DNA from: a bacterium
GTDB taxonomy: Bacteria; Patescibacteriota; Patescibacteriia; Patescibacteriales; UBA12465
NCBI GenBank assembly: GCA_021806615.1
Contig: JAJZRB010000008.1
Location: 1-34,629 of the forward strand
DNA length: 34,629 nt
Direction of reading: 5' to 3'
Shown here: positions 27,001 to 34,197 of the stretch, one piece after another
How the letters are laid out: every line of letters begins with the position of its first letter
Numbering within the stretch: the stretch's first letter is position 1
Notes under the pieces: generated by a model
What the model was told of the DNA's origin: nothing
What the model saw: only the letters and a program-made list of their open reading frames with translations
Database searches by the model: none
Program-made: the position numbers and the translations under genes

Positions 27001-27288
27001 TGGTATCAAGTGCCTGAGTCAGAAGATAGCCATTTGACCCCGGGGGTTACTTGCATGGTGAAAATGAATGTGGATTCTAACCACCATATTATCTGCGATA
27101 ATAATGAGGCTAACGGCAGCGCCCAGTGGTTCAAGGGGTCCATCGCTAAAGACAAGGGTTATGACGGTAAGACGAATAAGGTAAAAATCTGTTCGGTTAC
27201 CGGTTGTACCGATACGGTTAATCCTAATAAATGCCGTTATTATAACGGTTTATGGTCCAACCATTGTTACGTTCATAAGACTTGGTAA
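24067..27288 (+). CDS. Secreted Cys-rich multidomain protein (1073 aa) with pseudopilin-like head segment, cadherin/Ig-like region, EGF-like Cys modules, and shared six-Cys C-terminal domain
   Basis: Signal peptide MGKNRFNLIIFISSVFLFLSFLQPSQAQ. RDLQRVGRLEEMKEALFNFKKVNNHYPSLESGTY (type II pseudopilin-like). NTPPRLVDQSLVGEINQPFNGYIKVVDQENNPLSWTL...NYNITLTVNDGQGG. CNDLNPCTDDICNGGFCSH. Confidence 0.82.
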   Translation: MGKNRFNLIIFISSVFLFLSFLQPSQAQYSSSGFIDPNSPDAIAVRIVPNPNHYSIARWYESQGFQGSPQALLVDGYEAIRDGRTVYVNAANINQDSHTIYTNIYLISYNQDSAPNTVDILGQIVAHWKFNNNLTENYSPSCSISSLSCSSDADCPKDTACATTGVASSSCVLKAAKNCLVDADCPTNFFCNSLKSQIARDLQRVGRLEEMKEALFNFKKVNNHYPSLESGTYLAGNSVSVWPSWGQILLSNLAMPQSFTDPINRLGACPGYDAATCWDAVNKKFFADQSANSRSLKLPAGSYALAYSSDSNGSAYNLCAILESYSNDYSTSGYHFSPNDPADYLCPVAGVITGGKIVNTPPRLVDQSLVGEINQPFNGYIKVVDQENNPLSWTLNTAANNWLAAGWSAAPILQDTTNPNQKKVYAQKAGQAGNYNITLTVNDGQGGVLSTSTPIKILSSMISIEADNGEYVASLASPFNYSFSFAGNSLSASSYSVNKISGPFDLLATLTSRQEVVDTIGSHKYKVTYSGNIPTVHKFYQDTDFKYNIQVNDGHGNAASKTFIITVKPENPILDFSCANAARINANYSCTLGPYQQSGYNLSYSAIGLLPGFYLTAFGSSQGLEGKSSSATSSHVQIKVVNNYGASSTRALDFKIDNYCGDGVKQAPNTEGRGGANNDGYEACDGSAGVTSLVASSSISVQYGCATTALTPRPYPILTTEECIFLSPAKGGGYCGDGYCQSKIGNTNMENCTNCFDDCCGTGSGNCTPNCDNKACGSDGCGGSCGVCGAKQTCSGGNCVNICTTKDDCNDLNPCTDDICNGGFCSHSDNNTNFAFCVGSTFYDACTASSSVPCSNGKCTVTPKKTCSGGKFGACASADPRLAYCVGKCEGQNDNCTNIGCTSVGSQCGACINTGNGSACLSGGNKVESKSCTDFLGWPSGSYYGNVYCYSDCSGYDTSSCTPNVCTSTNPDVPSGCYWYQVPESEDSHLTPGVTCMVKMNVDSNHHIICDNNEANGSAQWFKGSIAKDKGYDGKTNKVKICSVTGCTDTVNPNKCRYYNGLWSNHCYVHKTW

Positions 27289-27315
27289 TTTAAATAGTCA
27301 GTTAATATTATAGCT

Positions 27316-27633
27316 ATGACTAAGAAAAATAAAATCATTCTGGCTTCATTAGGATTGATTCTCCTGGTTCTCGTATTCGTTTTCATCCGGCTTATCGCCC
27401 CGGCTAATAAAATATCCAGCCAGCCTACTTCTGGCGCGGTTGTCCCGGAATTCATGACCGCGCAAGAGAAGGCCAAGCTCGGCCTGCCGCCCGAACTTAA
27501 AGCGCAGATTATAAATAGGAACGGTAGCGGCGATATCACTGTCTATAAAGTCATTAAGAGCGATCAAGATATTGTAGCCGATCCGAATAAAATATCCCCG
27601 ATTAATCCGCCGCAAGAGACTCCGGCCAGATAA
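27316..27633 (+). CDS. Small single-TM membrane-anchored protein
   Basis: 105 aa; MTKKNKIILASLGLILLVLVFVFIRLIAPANK followed by a hydrophilic tail. Same strand and tightly spaced with neighbours. Confidence 0.65.
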   Translation: MTKKNKIILASLGLILLVLVFVFIRLIAPANKISSQPTSGAVVPEFMTAQEKAKLGLPPELKAQIINRNGSGDITVYKVIKSDQDIVADPNKISPINPPQETPAR

Positions 27634-27704
27634 TCTTAGCCCGAACTGGCCAAGCTTGCCGTTATTAGCTATAATTAAGATGCCTAATAAGTAAAAAGAA
27701 AAAT

Positions 27705-28475
27705 ATGTTTAATGATTTAAACAATCCTAATAGCCAAGGACATCCGGCAGTAGATGACATTTTTGCTGAAACTGACAAAGCGTCCGGAGGGGCGTCATCC
27801 GGGAATATTAATTCATCTAATTCCGGCATTGAGGCCAAAAGAGTCGGGCTAACCGCTACGGACGGAACGGTAGAAGAAATTTCCGAGAGAGCTACAGGCA
27901 ATAAATGGTTCAAGATAAGTTTAATCGCCGTTATCGCGGCTATCGTTATTTTAGGATCTTATTTGGTTTACAGTAAATTTCTTAAAGCTAGCCCGGATTT
28001 GAATGCTAATACAATGAATTCAAATGTAAACACCGCAGCGCCGGTGGCTAATAATAATCCGACTCCAGCGCCGGCCGCCCCAGCCGCTTCTAATTCCGGC
28101 TCGTTCGTGACTCCGACCGGAGAAAGCGCCGCCACCGGGAGCTTGGAAACTATCCCGTCCATTCCCGGAGTCAACGCTCCGGCCACTTCTAGCTTGGCGG
28201 CTACTACTTCCGGCGATGTCGTTACTTCCAGCCCCGACGCTTTGATTGACTCTGACAATGATGGCTTGACCGATGCAGAAGAAAAGGCGCTTGGCACCAA
28301 TATTAACGTGATTGATACTGATAACGACGGTTTGAGCGATTATGAAGAAGTAAAAATATACCATACTAACCCTCTTAGCGCCGATACCGACGGCGATGGT
28401 TATTTGGACGGGGCAGAGGTGAAAAACGGCTATAATCCTAATGGCCCCGGGAAATTAGTTAAGCCTCTTAATTAA
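27705..28475 (+). CDS. Single-TM protein with Ala/Pro/Ser/Thr-rich linker and C-terminal TSP3-type Ca-binding repeats
   Basis: TM KISLIAVIAAIVILGSYLVYSKFL, low-complexity linker, then DSDNDGLTDAEEKALGTNINVIDTDNDGLSDYEEVKIYHTNPLSADTDGDGYLDGAEVKNGYNPNGPG. Confidence 0.85.
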   Translation: MFNDLNNPNSQGHPAVDDIFAETDKASGGASSGNINSSNSGIEAKRVGLTATDGTVEEISERATGNKWFKISLIAVIAAIVILGSYLVYSKFLKASPDLNANTMNSNVNTAAPVANNNPTPAPAAPAASNSGSFVTPTGESAATGSLETIPSIPGVNAPATSSLAATTSGDVVTSSPDALIDSDNDGLTDAEEKALGTNINVIDTDNDGLSDYEEVKIYHTNPLSADTDGDGYLDGAEVKNGYNPNGPGKLVKPLN

Positions 28476-28507
28476 GCATTTCAGGTTTATTGATAAATTT
28501 CAGATTT

Positions 28508-28702
28508 ATGTTGGTTAATAATGATAACAAAGTGCCAGCGCGTTCTCGCGCTTTTGGCATTAAACAGGCGGCACCGCGCTTATTCTTGAGCCTGCACACT
28601 ATGCCGCAGACTGCCGATAGCCATTTTAAGAAATGGCTATTTTTGGGATTGCTTATTTTTGGCCTAATGGCTCTTATCGCTTTCTTGATTTTTTGGCAGT
28701 AG
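28508..28702 (+). CDS. Small protein with C-terminal TM helix (tail-anchored-like)
   Basis: ORF 28490..28702 (alternate ATG 28508): HFKKWLFLGLLIFGLMALIAFLIFWQ at the extreme C-terminus. Lies between two surface genes on the same strand. Start codon uncertain. Confidence 0.45.
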   Translation: MLVNNDNKVPARSRAFGIKQAAPRLFLSLHTMPQTADSHFKKWLFLGLLIFGLMALIAFLIFWQ

Positions 28703-28721
28703 CATTATCTCGTGGCAACTT

Positions 28722-29741
28722 ATGTTCAGGAAAAAAAAGAAAATTAAACCAGAAACGGCGTTAGAGGACGCGTTGAATCAGGAAATGATCGTCCATAATA
28801 TGCCGAAAGACCCCAAGTTAAGCGGGGCTTATTCTAGCGGCTCTTCGCCTATTTCTGCTAATGAAGCCGCTCCGCCTTCAGAAAGCCAGAAAAATCCAAC
28901 TAAGTCCCGGTCTAATTTCAAGGCTGTGGGATTTATAATCATGGCTTCCGGGGTAGTGGTTATCGCCGCCCTAGTTTATCTAAGTTATCGTTTCATTATC
29001 GCTCCGGCCGCTCAGGATAAAACCCCTAATATGCCGATCGCCGCCGATAATGGCAAGTCGGCCACGACGGTTCCGATTACGTCAGATTTAGCTTCTACCA
29101 CCGAGCTATCAACGGCCACGCCAGCGGTCGTAGATCTAGCCACAACGACTGTCGCGACCTCTAGCGAGAAAATAGCGAGCAGCACCAATCCTTTATTCCC
29201 GGATAGCGATTATGACGGCTTAAATGACGGAGAAGAAGCCATTTTAGGCACTTCCCCCACAATGAACGATTCAGATAGCGACGGCTATTCTGACTTTGCC
29301 GAAGTAATCAGCGGCTATGATCCGTCTGGTAGCGGGAAAATCAGCGCTAATGCTAATTTAGCCAGCTATACTAATAAGACTTTCAATTACGATATATTGT
29401 ATCCTAAGCTTTGGCCGATCCAAGCCTTGAATGATAATGCCACCGTTATTTTTAATGCTCCCGATAACTCTTTAATCCAAATTTCCGTCCAAGATAACCC
29501 CGATCAAGCCAGCATTTTAGATTGGTATGAGCAGTCTTTCCCTGGCACGACCGTGACTTATGATCAGGTCCGCAGCACCTATAGTTGGGAAGGGATCATG
29601 GGAGAAAGCGGGCTTAATTTTTATATTACCGATAAGAATCGGAAAAACATCATAGTCATTTCCTATATTCCGGCCGTGGAGGGCCGCATCGCTTATCCGA
29701 CCATTTTCCAGTTGATGATCAATTCTCTATTTATTAAATAA
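28722..29741 (+). CDS. Single-TM protein with TSP3-type repeats and C-terminal PsbP-like globular domain
   Basis: TM AVGFIIMASGVVVIAALVYLSYRFII; FPDSDYDGLNDGEEAILGTSPTMNDSDSDGYSDFAEVISGYDPSGSGK; then YTNKTFNYDILYPKLWPIQALNDNATVIFNAPDNSLIQISVQDN..., a pattern common in PsbP-like domains. Confidence 0.8.
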   Translation: MFRKKKKIKPETALEDALNQEMIVHNMPKDPKLSGAYSSGSSPISANEAAPPSESQKNPTKSRSNFKAVGFIIMASGVVVIAALVYLSYRFIIAPAAQDKTPNMPIAADNGKSATTVPITSDLASTTELSTATPAVVDLATTTVATSSEKIASSTNPLFPDSDYDGLNDGEEAILGTSPTMNDSDSDGYSDFAEVISGYDPSGSGKISANANLASYTNKTFNYDILYPKLWPIQALNDNATVIFNAPDNSLIQISVQDNPDQASILDWYEQSFPGTTVTYDQVRSTYSWEGIMGESGLNFYITDKNRKNIIVISYIPAVEGRIAYPTIFQLMINSLFIK

Positions 29742-29789
29742 ATAGCCGGTTGCGGGTTATCTGAGTAGATCAAATAGTTTTTTATAATC

Positions 29790-29821
29790 AAAAACTCCGT
29801 GGCTTTTGCCGCGGAGTTTTT
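29790..29821. terminator. Bidirectional intrinsic terminator between the surface gene run (+) and clpP (-)
   Basis: aaaaactccgtggc-tttt-gccgcggagttttt: 14-bp stem with one G.U pair, flanked by A/T tracts. Confidence 0.9.
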
Positions 29822-29830
29822 ATCAAGCCA

Positions 29831-30424
29831 TTAGGCCTTAAGCCCTATAATCTTATCGATTATCCCATAGTCCACCGCTTCCTGAGCCGTCATGAAATGA
29901 TCGCGATCGCTGTCTTTTTCAACGGTCGCTATCTTTTGTCCGGTATGAGCCGCTAGGATCCTATTCATCCGGTCCTTTATCTTTAGGATGTGCTCGGCTC
30001 GGATCTTGATATCGGAGGCCTGGCCTTCAGCGCCGCCCATGACCTGGTGGATCATTATTTCGCTATTAGGCAAGGCGAATCTTTTTCCCTTCTTCCCGGC
30101 GGCTAGCAGGACAGAAGCCATGGAAGCAGCTAGCCCGACGCAGATCGTGGAAACATCGGATTTGATATATTGCATGGTATCATAAATCGCTAATCCGGAA
30201 GACACAGATCCGCCCGGAGAGTTGATATAGAATTTTATGTCTTGGTCCTTATTCTCCGCGTCTAAGAATAGAAGCTGGGCGATGACTATATTCGCGACAT
30301 GGTCATCTACTGGTTCGCCCAAGAAGATTATCCTGTCGCGCAAGAGACGGGAATAGATATCATAAGCCCTTTCTAACTGTCCTTCTTTTTCAATTACGGT
30401 AGGTATTAGTGGCATATAAGTCAA
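29831..30424 (-). CDS. clpP: ATP-dependent Clp protease proteolytic subunit
   Basis: 197 aa; [42 protein letters not shown], catalytic Ser [14 protein letters not shown], His in [17 protein letters not shown], Asp region [21 protein letters not shown]. Confidence 0.98.
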   Translation of the reverse strand: MTYMPLIPTVIEKEGQLERAYDIYSRLLRDRIIFLGEPVDDHVANIVIAQLLFLDAENKDQDIKFYINSPGGSVSSGLAIYDTMQYIKSDVSTICVGLAASMASVLLAAGKKGKRFALPNSEIMIHQVMGGAEGQASDIKIRAEHILKIKDRMNRILAAHTGQKIATVEKDSDRDHFMTAQEAVDYGIIDKIIGLKA

Positions 30425-30475
30425 GTTTAATTATTCAGACTATAATTATAGATAAAATCAAGGTTTTTTAAAATA

Positions 30476-30504
30476 TTGACGTAATTAAATATATATTGTA
30501 ATAT
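30476..30504 (+). promoter_or_regulatory. Sigma70-type promoter for the sorting-tail secreted protein
   Basis: TTGACG (30476-30481), 17-nt spacer, TAATAT (30499-30504), in an AT-rich intergenic region upstream of ATG 30622. Confidence 0.6.
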
Positions 30505-30621
30505 TTATAGTCCTTATCCGTCTATATAATAAGGCGTGTTGTTTAACAAGATATTTAAGAAATTTTATCTTAAATTACATAAATAATATCCGATTTCAAC
30601 CACTAATTGTTAGGAGAAAAC

Positions 30622-32415
30622 ATGAAAAATGTTTTATCGTTTCTGTTCGTTTTTGTTTTATTATCGCTGAATTATTCTAGAGCGCAAGTCAGTCAGATTA
30701 CCGCCCTAGATTCGATTTCAGTTGAGCTGGATGCGTCAGCCCCGAGCGCTAATCTCGTGAGTAACGACCAGACATTATTAGCCGGCATCGATTGCTATGC
30801 CGTCAAGATAAATAATTGGTCCAGCCATGATATTGCTGTCGGCGGAACCGTTTTCAGTTGCAATAGCCAATATGCGGGAGCCAGGCTAGACATGAATAAT
30901 ATCTATGTTACCGCGGGGAATGTATACATCGGTAAAATTAACTCCTGGTCTCTTAATAGCGCCGACAATAAACTAGGCTTTTATTTTCCTAATTTGACGG
31001 TCGTCGGCAGCCATTCCGCAGTAGTCCTGCATTTGCGCTCTGATCTCTATGGTTGGGGAACATTTAAGTTCTTGCTTATGGATCTGGCGCTGGCAGACGT
31101 TCAAACATCTGAAAATAAAGTCCTTCATTTCAGTCAGAATTGGGGAGCGGAGTTATTGGGTTATGATATTGCTCTGGCGAATACTGACCACCTAAGATTG
31201 AGTCTCGGTGTCTATCCTAATGGATGGGACCAAGCTTTTGAAGATACTCTCTATGTTCTGCCCGGGCAGTACGTCTATTCCTCCGCCTATTGCGAAATGG
31301 ACCGGGCGAACTATATCTCGCAATCTATCAGCGCCTTCAAATCCGGCGTGATAATCAGTTCGAATCTTTTGGGTTTTGGAAATTTCAATTTTTCCCAACC
31401 CTGGGCTCAGTATTTGGAAGAATTAGGACACGTGACTTTTGCCTCCGATGATCTGAGCCAGACAGTCTCTTGGACGGCCAGCTCGACCTCTAACGGCATT
31501 GATTATTTCAATCTGAGCTGGGTTTCTGGTTATAATACTCTGGCTTTAGGAGGAGCCGCCAACATTCATTTCTATGTTGAAGGGGTGCTGTATAATCAAT
31601 TTTGCGCCGCGCCCGTGTCTTCCTATATCAGCCATAACCGGGTATTAAAATCAGTAGACGGAATCCTGGGCGATTATAATGGAGACGGTCTCGTCCTTGA
31701 AAACGACGCGGACGAGATGCAGCAGGTTTATACTACATATGGGGGTTTTATGGATTATTATTCCAAGGATGGCCATAATGCCGGACGAGCCTCTATCCTG
31801 TTCGACGGCGCGACGCTATCGGATATTTTCTTGATCCGCGTTTGGCTGAATGACCCGAATGATCGTCTGGTGAAAGATCTGGGTATCGGACAGCCGATGT
31901 CAGCTAGAACCAAGCCGATACAGGCAGCATATTCTAAGACGATATCCGGCAGCCAGATCGTAATAAGCACGAAGGCTTTCGCTGTCCGGATTTCCGCGAT
32001 ATTGCCATCCGGCAAATTATGGAGCAGTTCTTCCCAGGTCAGCGGCGATAAGGCTATATTCACTGTTCCGGACCAAAGCTTGGATTACCGGGTAGAAGCT
32101 GTCAGCCTAGCTGCCGGACTCACCGACGTTGGAAATTCTGCCAGACTGCCGGCTGATTTCCAGCTTGATCAGAATTATCCTAATCCGTTCAATCCTTCCA
32201 CATCAATCAGTTACTCTCTGCCGGAGAGAGCGTTCGTTACGTTGAAAATTTATGATATTCTCGGAAGAGAAGTCGCCAGCTTAGTGAATGAAGAAAAACA
32301 GGCTGGCCGTTATCAGATAAGATTCGATGCTAGTAATTTAGCCAGCGGAACCTATGTCTATAGGTTAGCCGCCGGTAATTTTATACAAACAAAAAAAATG
32401 GTACTCATGAAGTAA
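30622..32415 (+). CDS. Secreted protein with dockerin-like/EF-hand segment and T9SS type A-like C-terminal sorting domain
   Basis: SD aggagaa then ATG 30622; signal peptide MKNVLSFLFVFVLLSLNYSRAQ; GDYNGDGLVLENDADEMQQV; C-term FQLDQNYPNPFNPSTSISYSLPERAFVTLKIYDILGREVASLVNEEKQAGRYQIRFDASNLASGTYVYRLAAGNFIQTKKMVLMK. Confidence 0.9.
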   Translation: MKNVLSFLFVFVLLSLNYSRAQVSQITALDSISVELDASAPSANLVSNDQTLLAGIDCYAVKINNWSSHDIAVGGTVFSCNSQYAGARLDMNNIYVTAGNVYIGKINSWSLNSADNKLGFYFPNLTVVGSHSAVVLHLRSDLYGWGTFKFLLMDLALADVQTSENKVLHFSQNWGAELLGYDIALANTDHLRLSLGVYPNGWDQAFEDTLYVLPGQYVYSSAYCEMDRANYISQSISAFKSGVIISSNLLGFGNFNFSQPWAQYLEELGHVTFASDDLSQTVSWTASSTSNGIDYFNLSWVSGYNTLALGGAANIHFYVEGVLYNQFCAAPVSSYISHNRVLKSVDGILGDYNGDGLVLENDADEMQQVYTTYGGFMDYYSKDGHNAGRASILFDGATLSDIFLIRVWLNDPNDRLVKDLGIGQPMSARTKPIQAAYSKTISGSQIVISTKAFAVRISAILPSGKLWSSSSQVSGDKAIFTVPDQSLDYRVEAVSLAAGLTDVGNSARLPADFQLDQNYPNPFNPSTSISYSLPERAFVTLKIYDILGREVASLVNEEKQAGRYQIRFDASNLASGTYVYRLAAGNFIQTKKMVLMK

Positions 32416-32436
32416 CATTCATGGGTTTCCGTCCTT

Positions 32437-32486
32437 AAATCCCCGCTCGATCAGCAGCCTCATCGCTGATCCCGGGGATTTTTTAT
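32437..32486 (+). terminator. Intrinsic terminator downstream of the sorting-tail protein gene
   Basis: aaatcccc ... gatcagc ... gctgatc ... ggggattt followed by a T run; two-segment stem with internal loop. Confidence 0.8.
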
Positions 32487-32600
32487 AAGTCTTTTCCTCT
32501 TGATTTTTATTCTAAGCTATTCTAAGATAGAACCAGTTTAGCTAATATATAAAAGAAAGTCTGTTTATCCCGCTTGTCGGGCCTTATTTTAAGTAAATTT

Positions 32601-34187
32601 ATGTCATTTATCCAAAAATTCTCTAAATTATCCGTACGGGCTAAAGCCTGGTGGATCCTAGGAATTATCGTTATTTTTACCGTAACGGTCGCTTTGACGA
32701 CCGGAGGTTCGTATTATAATGCTTTAGCTAGGGATTTAGCCGCGAAAACCAATAATATCGTCGTTTTGCCTCTAGTCAAGGATTTGCCTTTCAGCCTCGG
32801 GCTAGATTTGCAAGGCGGCGCCCACCTAGTTTATAAGGCCGATTTGAGCAATATTCCCGAAGCCGACCGGGCTGGCGCCATGGATTCAGCCCGCGACGTC
32901 ATTGAGCGCCGCGTGAATGCCTTCGGTGTCAGCGAACCGGTCGTGACCGTTAATAAAAGCTTGAACGGCGATTATCAGATCATTGCCGAATTAGCTGGCA
33001 TTAAAGATGTCGGCGAAGCGATAAAGACTATCGGTGAAACGCCGATTTTGGAATTTAAAGAAGAAGGTTCGGCGGTCCAGGCGGTCCAAGTAGCCACTTC
33101 TTCTCCTTCAGTCGCCTCTTCTTCCTCTTCTACTCCGGTTAATTTAGATTTAGGCCCGACTTGGAAGAATACGGAGCTAAGCGGCAAATATTTGAAGCGA
33201 GCTTCAGTCCAGTTCAATCCTAACGACGGCTCTCCCGAAGTTTCTCTGGAATTCAATGCTGATGGTTCAAAATTATTTGAAGATATCACTGGACGAAATA
33301 TCGGCAAGCCGGTCGCTATCTTTTTGGACGGCTATATAATCAGCGCGCCGACAGTCAATGATAAGATTACCGGGGGGAAAGCGGTCATTTCCGGTCATTT
33401 CAGCGTAGATGAAGCCAAGCTTTTGGTTACCAGGCTGAATTCCGGAGCTCTGCCTGTCCCTATCACCCTGATTTCCCAAAAAACCGTAGAGGCTAGTCTG
33501 GGGTCAAAATCTATTGATAATAGCTTGAAAGCCGGTCTCATCGGCTTGTTGCTGGTTTCTCTGTTCATGATTATATATTATCGTCTGCCCGGATTCTTAT
33601 CGGTTTTATCCTTATTTGTCTATGGGTTAACAGTGTTGGCTATCTTTAAGACCCTGCCTATCTGGCTGTCTCTCGCTTTAGTGACCATAATGGTCGGCTT
33701 GATATTCTATACTTTCAACGAACTAAAGATCTTTAACGGGTTATTGGCGCTCCTCTTTATTATCATCGGTTTCTTATTATTCTTCTATGCTCTAAAGCCG
33801 GTCACTTTGTCCCTGTCAGGTATCGCTGGGTTCATTTTATCTATCGGCATGGCCGTAGACGCTAATATCCTTATTTTTTCCAGAACGCGCGAGGAGTTAA
33901 GGGGAGGGAAATCTGTCAGCCAAGCTGTTAATGATGGTTTCAAGCGCGCTTGGCCGTCTATTCGTGATGGCAATGTCTCGACTATCATCACTTGTTTGAT
34001 CCTGATGTTCTTCGGGACTTCTACGGTCCAAGGTTTCGGCACGACCCTATTTATTGGTATCGCGGTTTCCTTATTCAGCGCTATTGTCATTACTCATACT
34101 TTATTCGTGGTTATATTAGGCGATTGGCTGGAAAAAAGAACCTGGCTTTTGGGGGTTCGCCGCGCTAAGACCGAAGAAACTAAATAA
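32601..34187 (+). CDS. secD: Protein translocase subunit SecD
   Basis: FSLGLDLQGGAHLVYKADL, SARDVIERRVNAFGVSEPVV, GKPVAIFLDGYIISAPTVNDKITGGKAVISGHFSVDEAKLLVTRLNSGALPVPI, GIAGFILSIGMAVDANILIFSRTREELRGGKS. ATG 32601 preferred over TTG 32574. Confidence 0.97.
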   Translation: MSFIQKFSKLSVRAKAWWILGIIVIFTVTVALTTGGSYYNALARDLAAKTNNIVVLPLVKDLPFSLGLDLQGGAHLVYKADLSNIPEADRAGAMDSARDVIERRVNAFGVSEPVVTVNKSLNGDYQIIAELAGIKDVGEAIKTIGETPILEFKEEGSAVQAVQVATSSPSVASSSSSTPVNLDLGPTWKNTELSGKYLKRASVQFNPNDGSPEVSLEFNADGSKLFEDITGRNIGKPVAIFLDGYIISAPTVNDKITGGKAVISGHFSVDEAKLLVTRLNSGALPVPITLISQKTVEASLGSKSIDNSLKAGLIGLLLVSLFMIIYYRLPGFLSVLSLFVYGLTVLAIFKTLPIWLSLALVTIMVGLIFYTFNELKIFNGLLALLFIIIGFLLFFYALKPVTLSLSGIAGFILSIGMAVDANILIFSRTREELRGGKSVSQAVNDGFKRAWPSIRDGNVSTIITCLILMFFGTSTVQGFGTTLFIGIAVSLFSAIVITHTLFVVILGDWLEKRTWLLGVRRAKTEETK

Positions 34188-34197
34188 TAAAAATCAT

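Noticed and set aside
26242-27037. Overlapping shadow ORFs on both strands (101, 82, 173 and 90 aa) in the 1073-aa gene
   Set aside because: They lie fully inside the strongly supported 1073-aa coding frame, have no recognisable domains or plausible ribosome sites, and show the Ala/Ile-rich bias expected from out-of-frame reading of Cys/Gly-rich codons.
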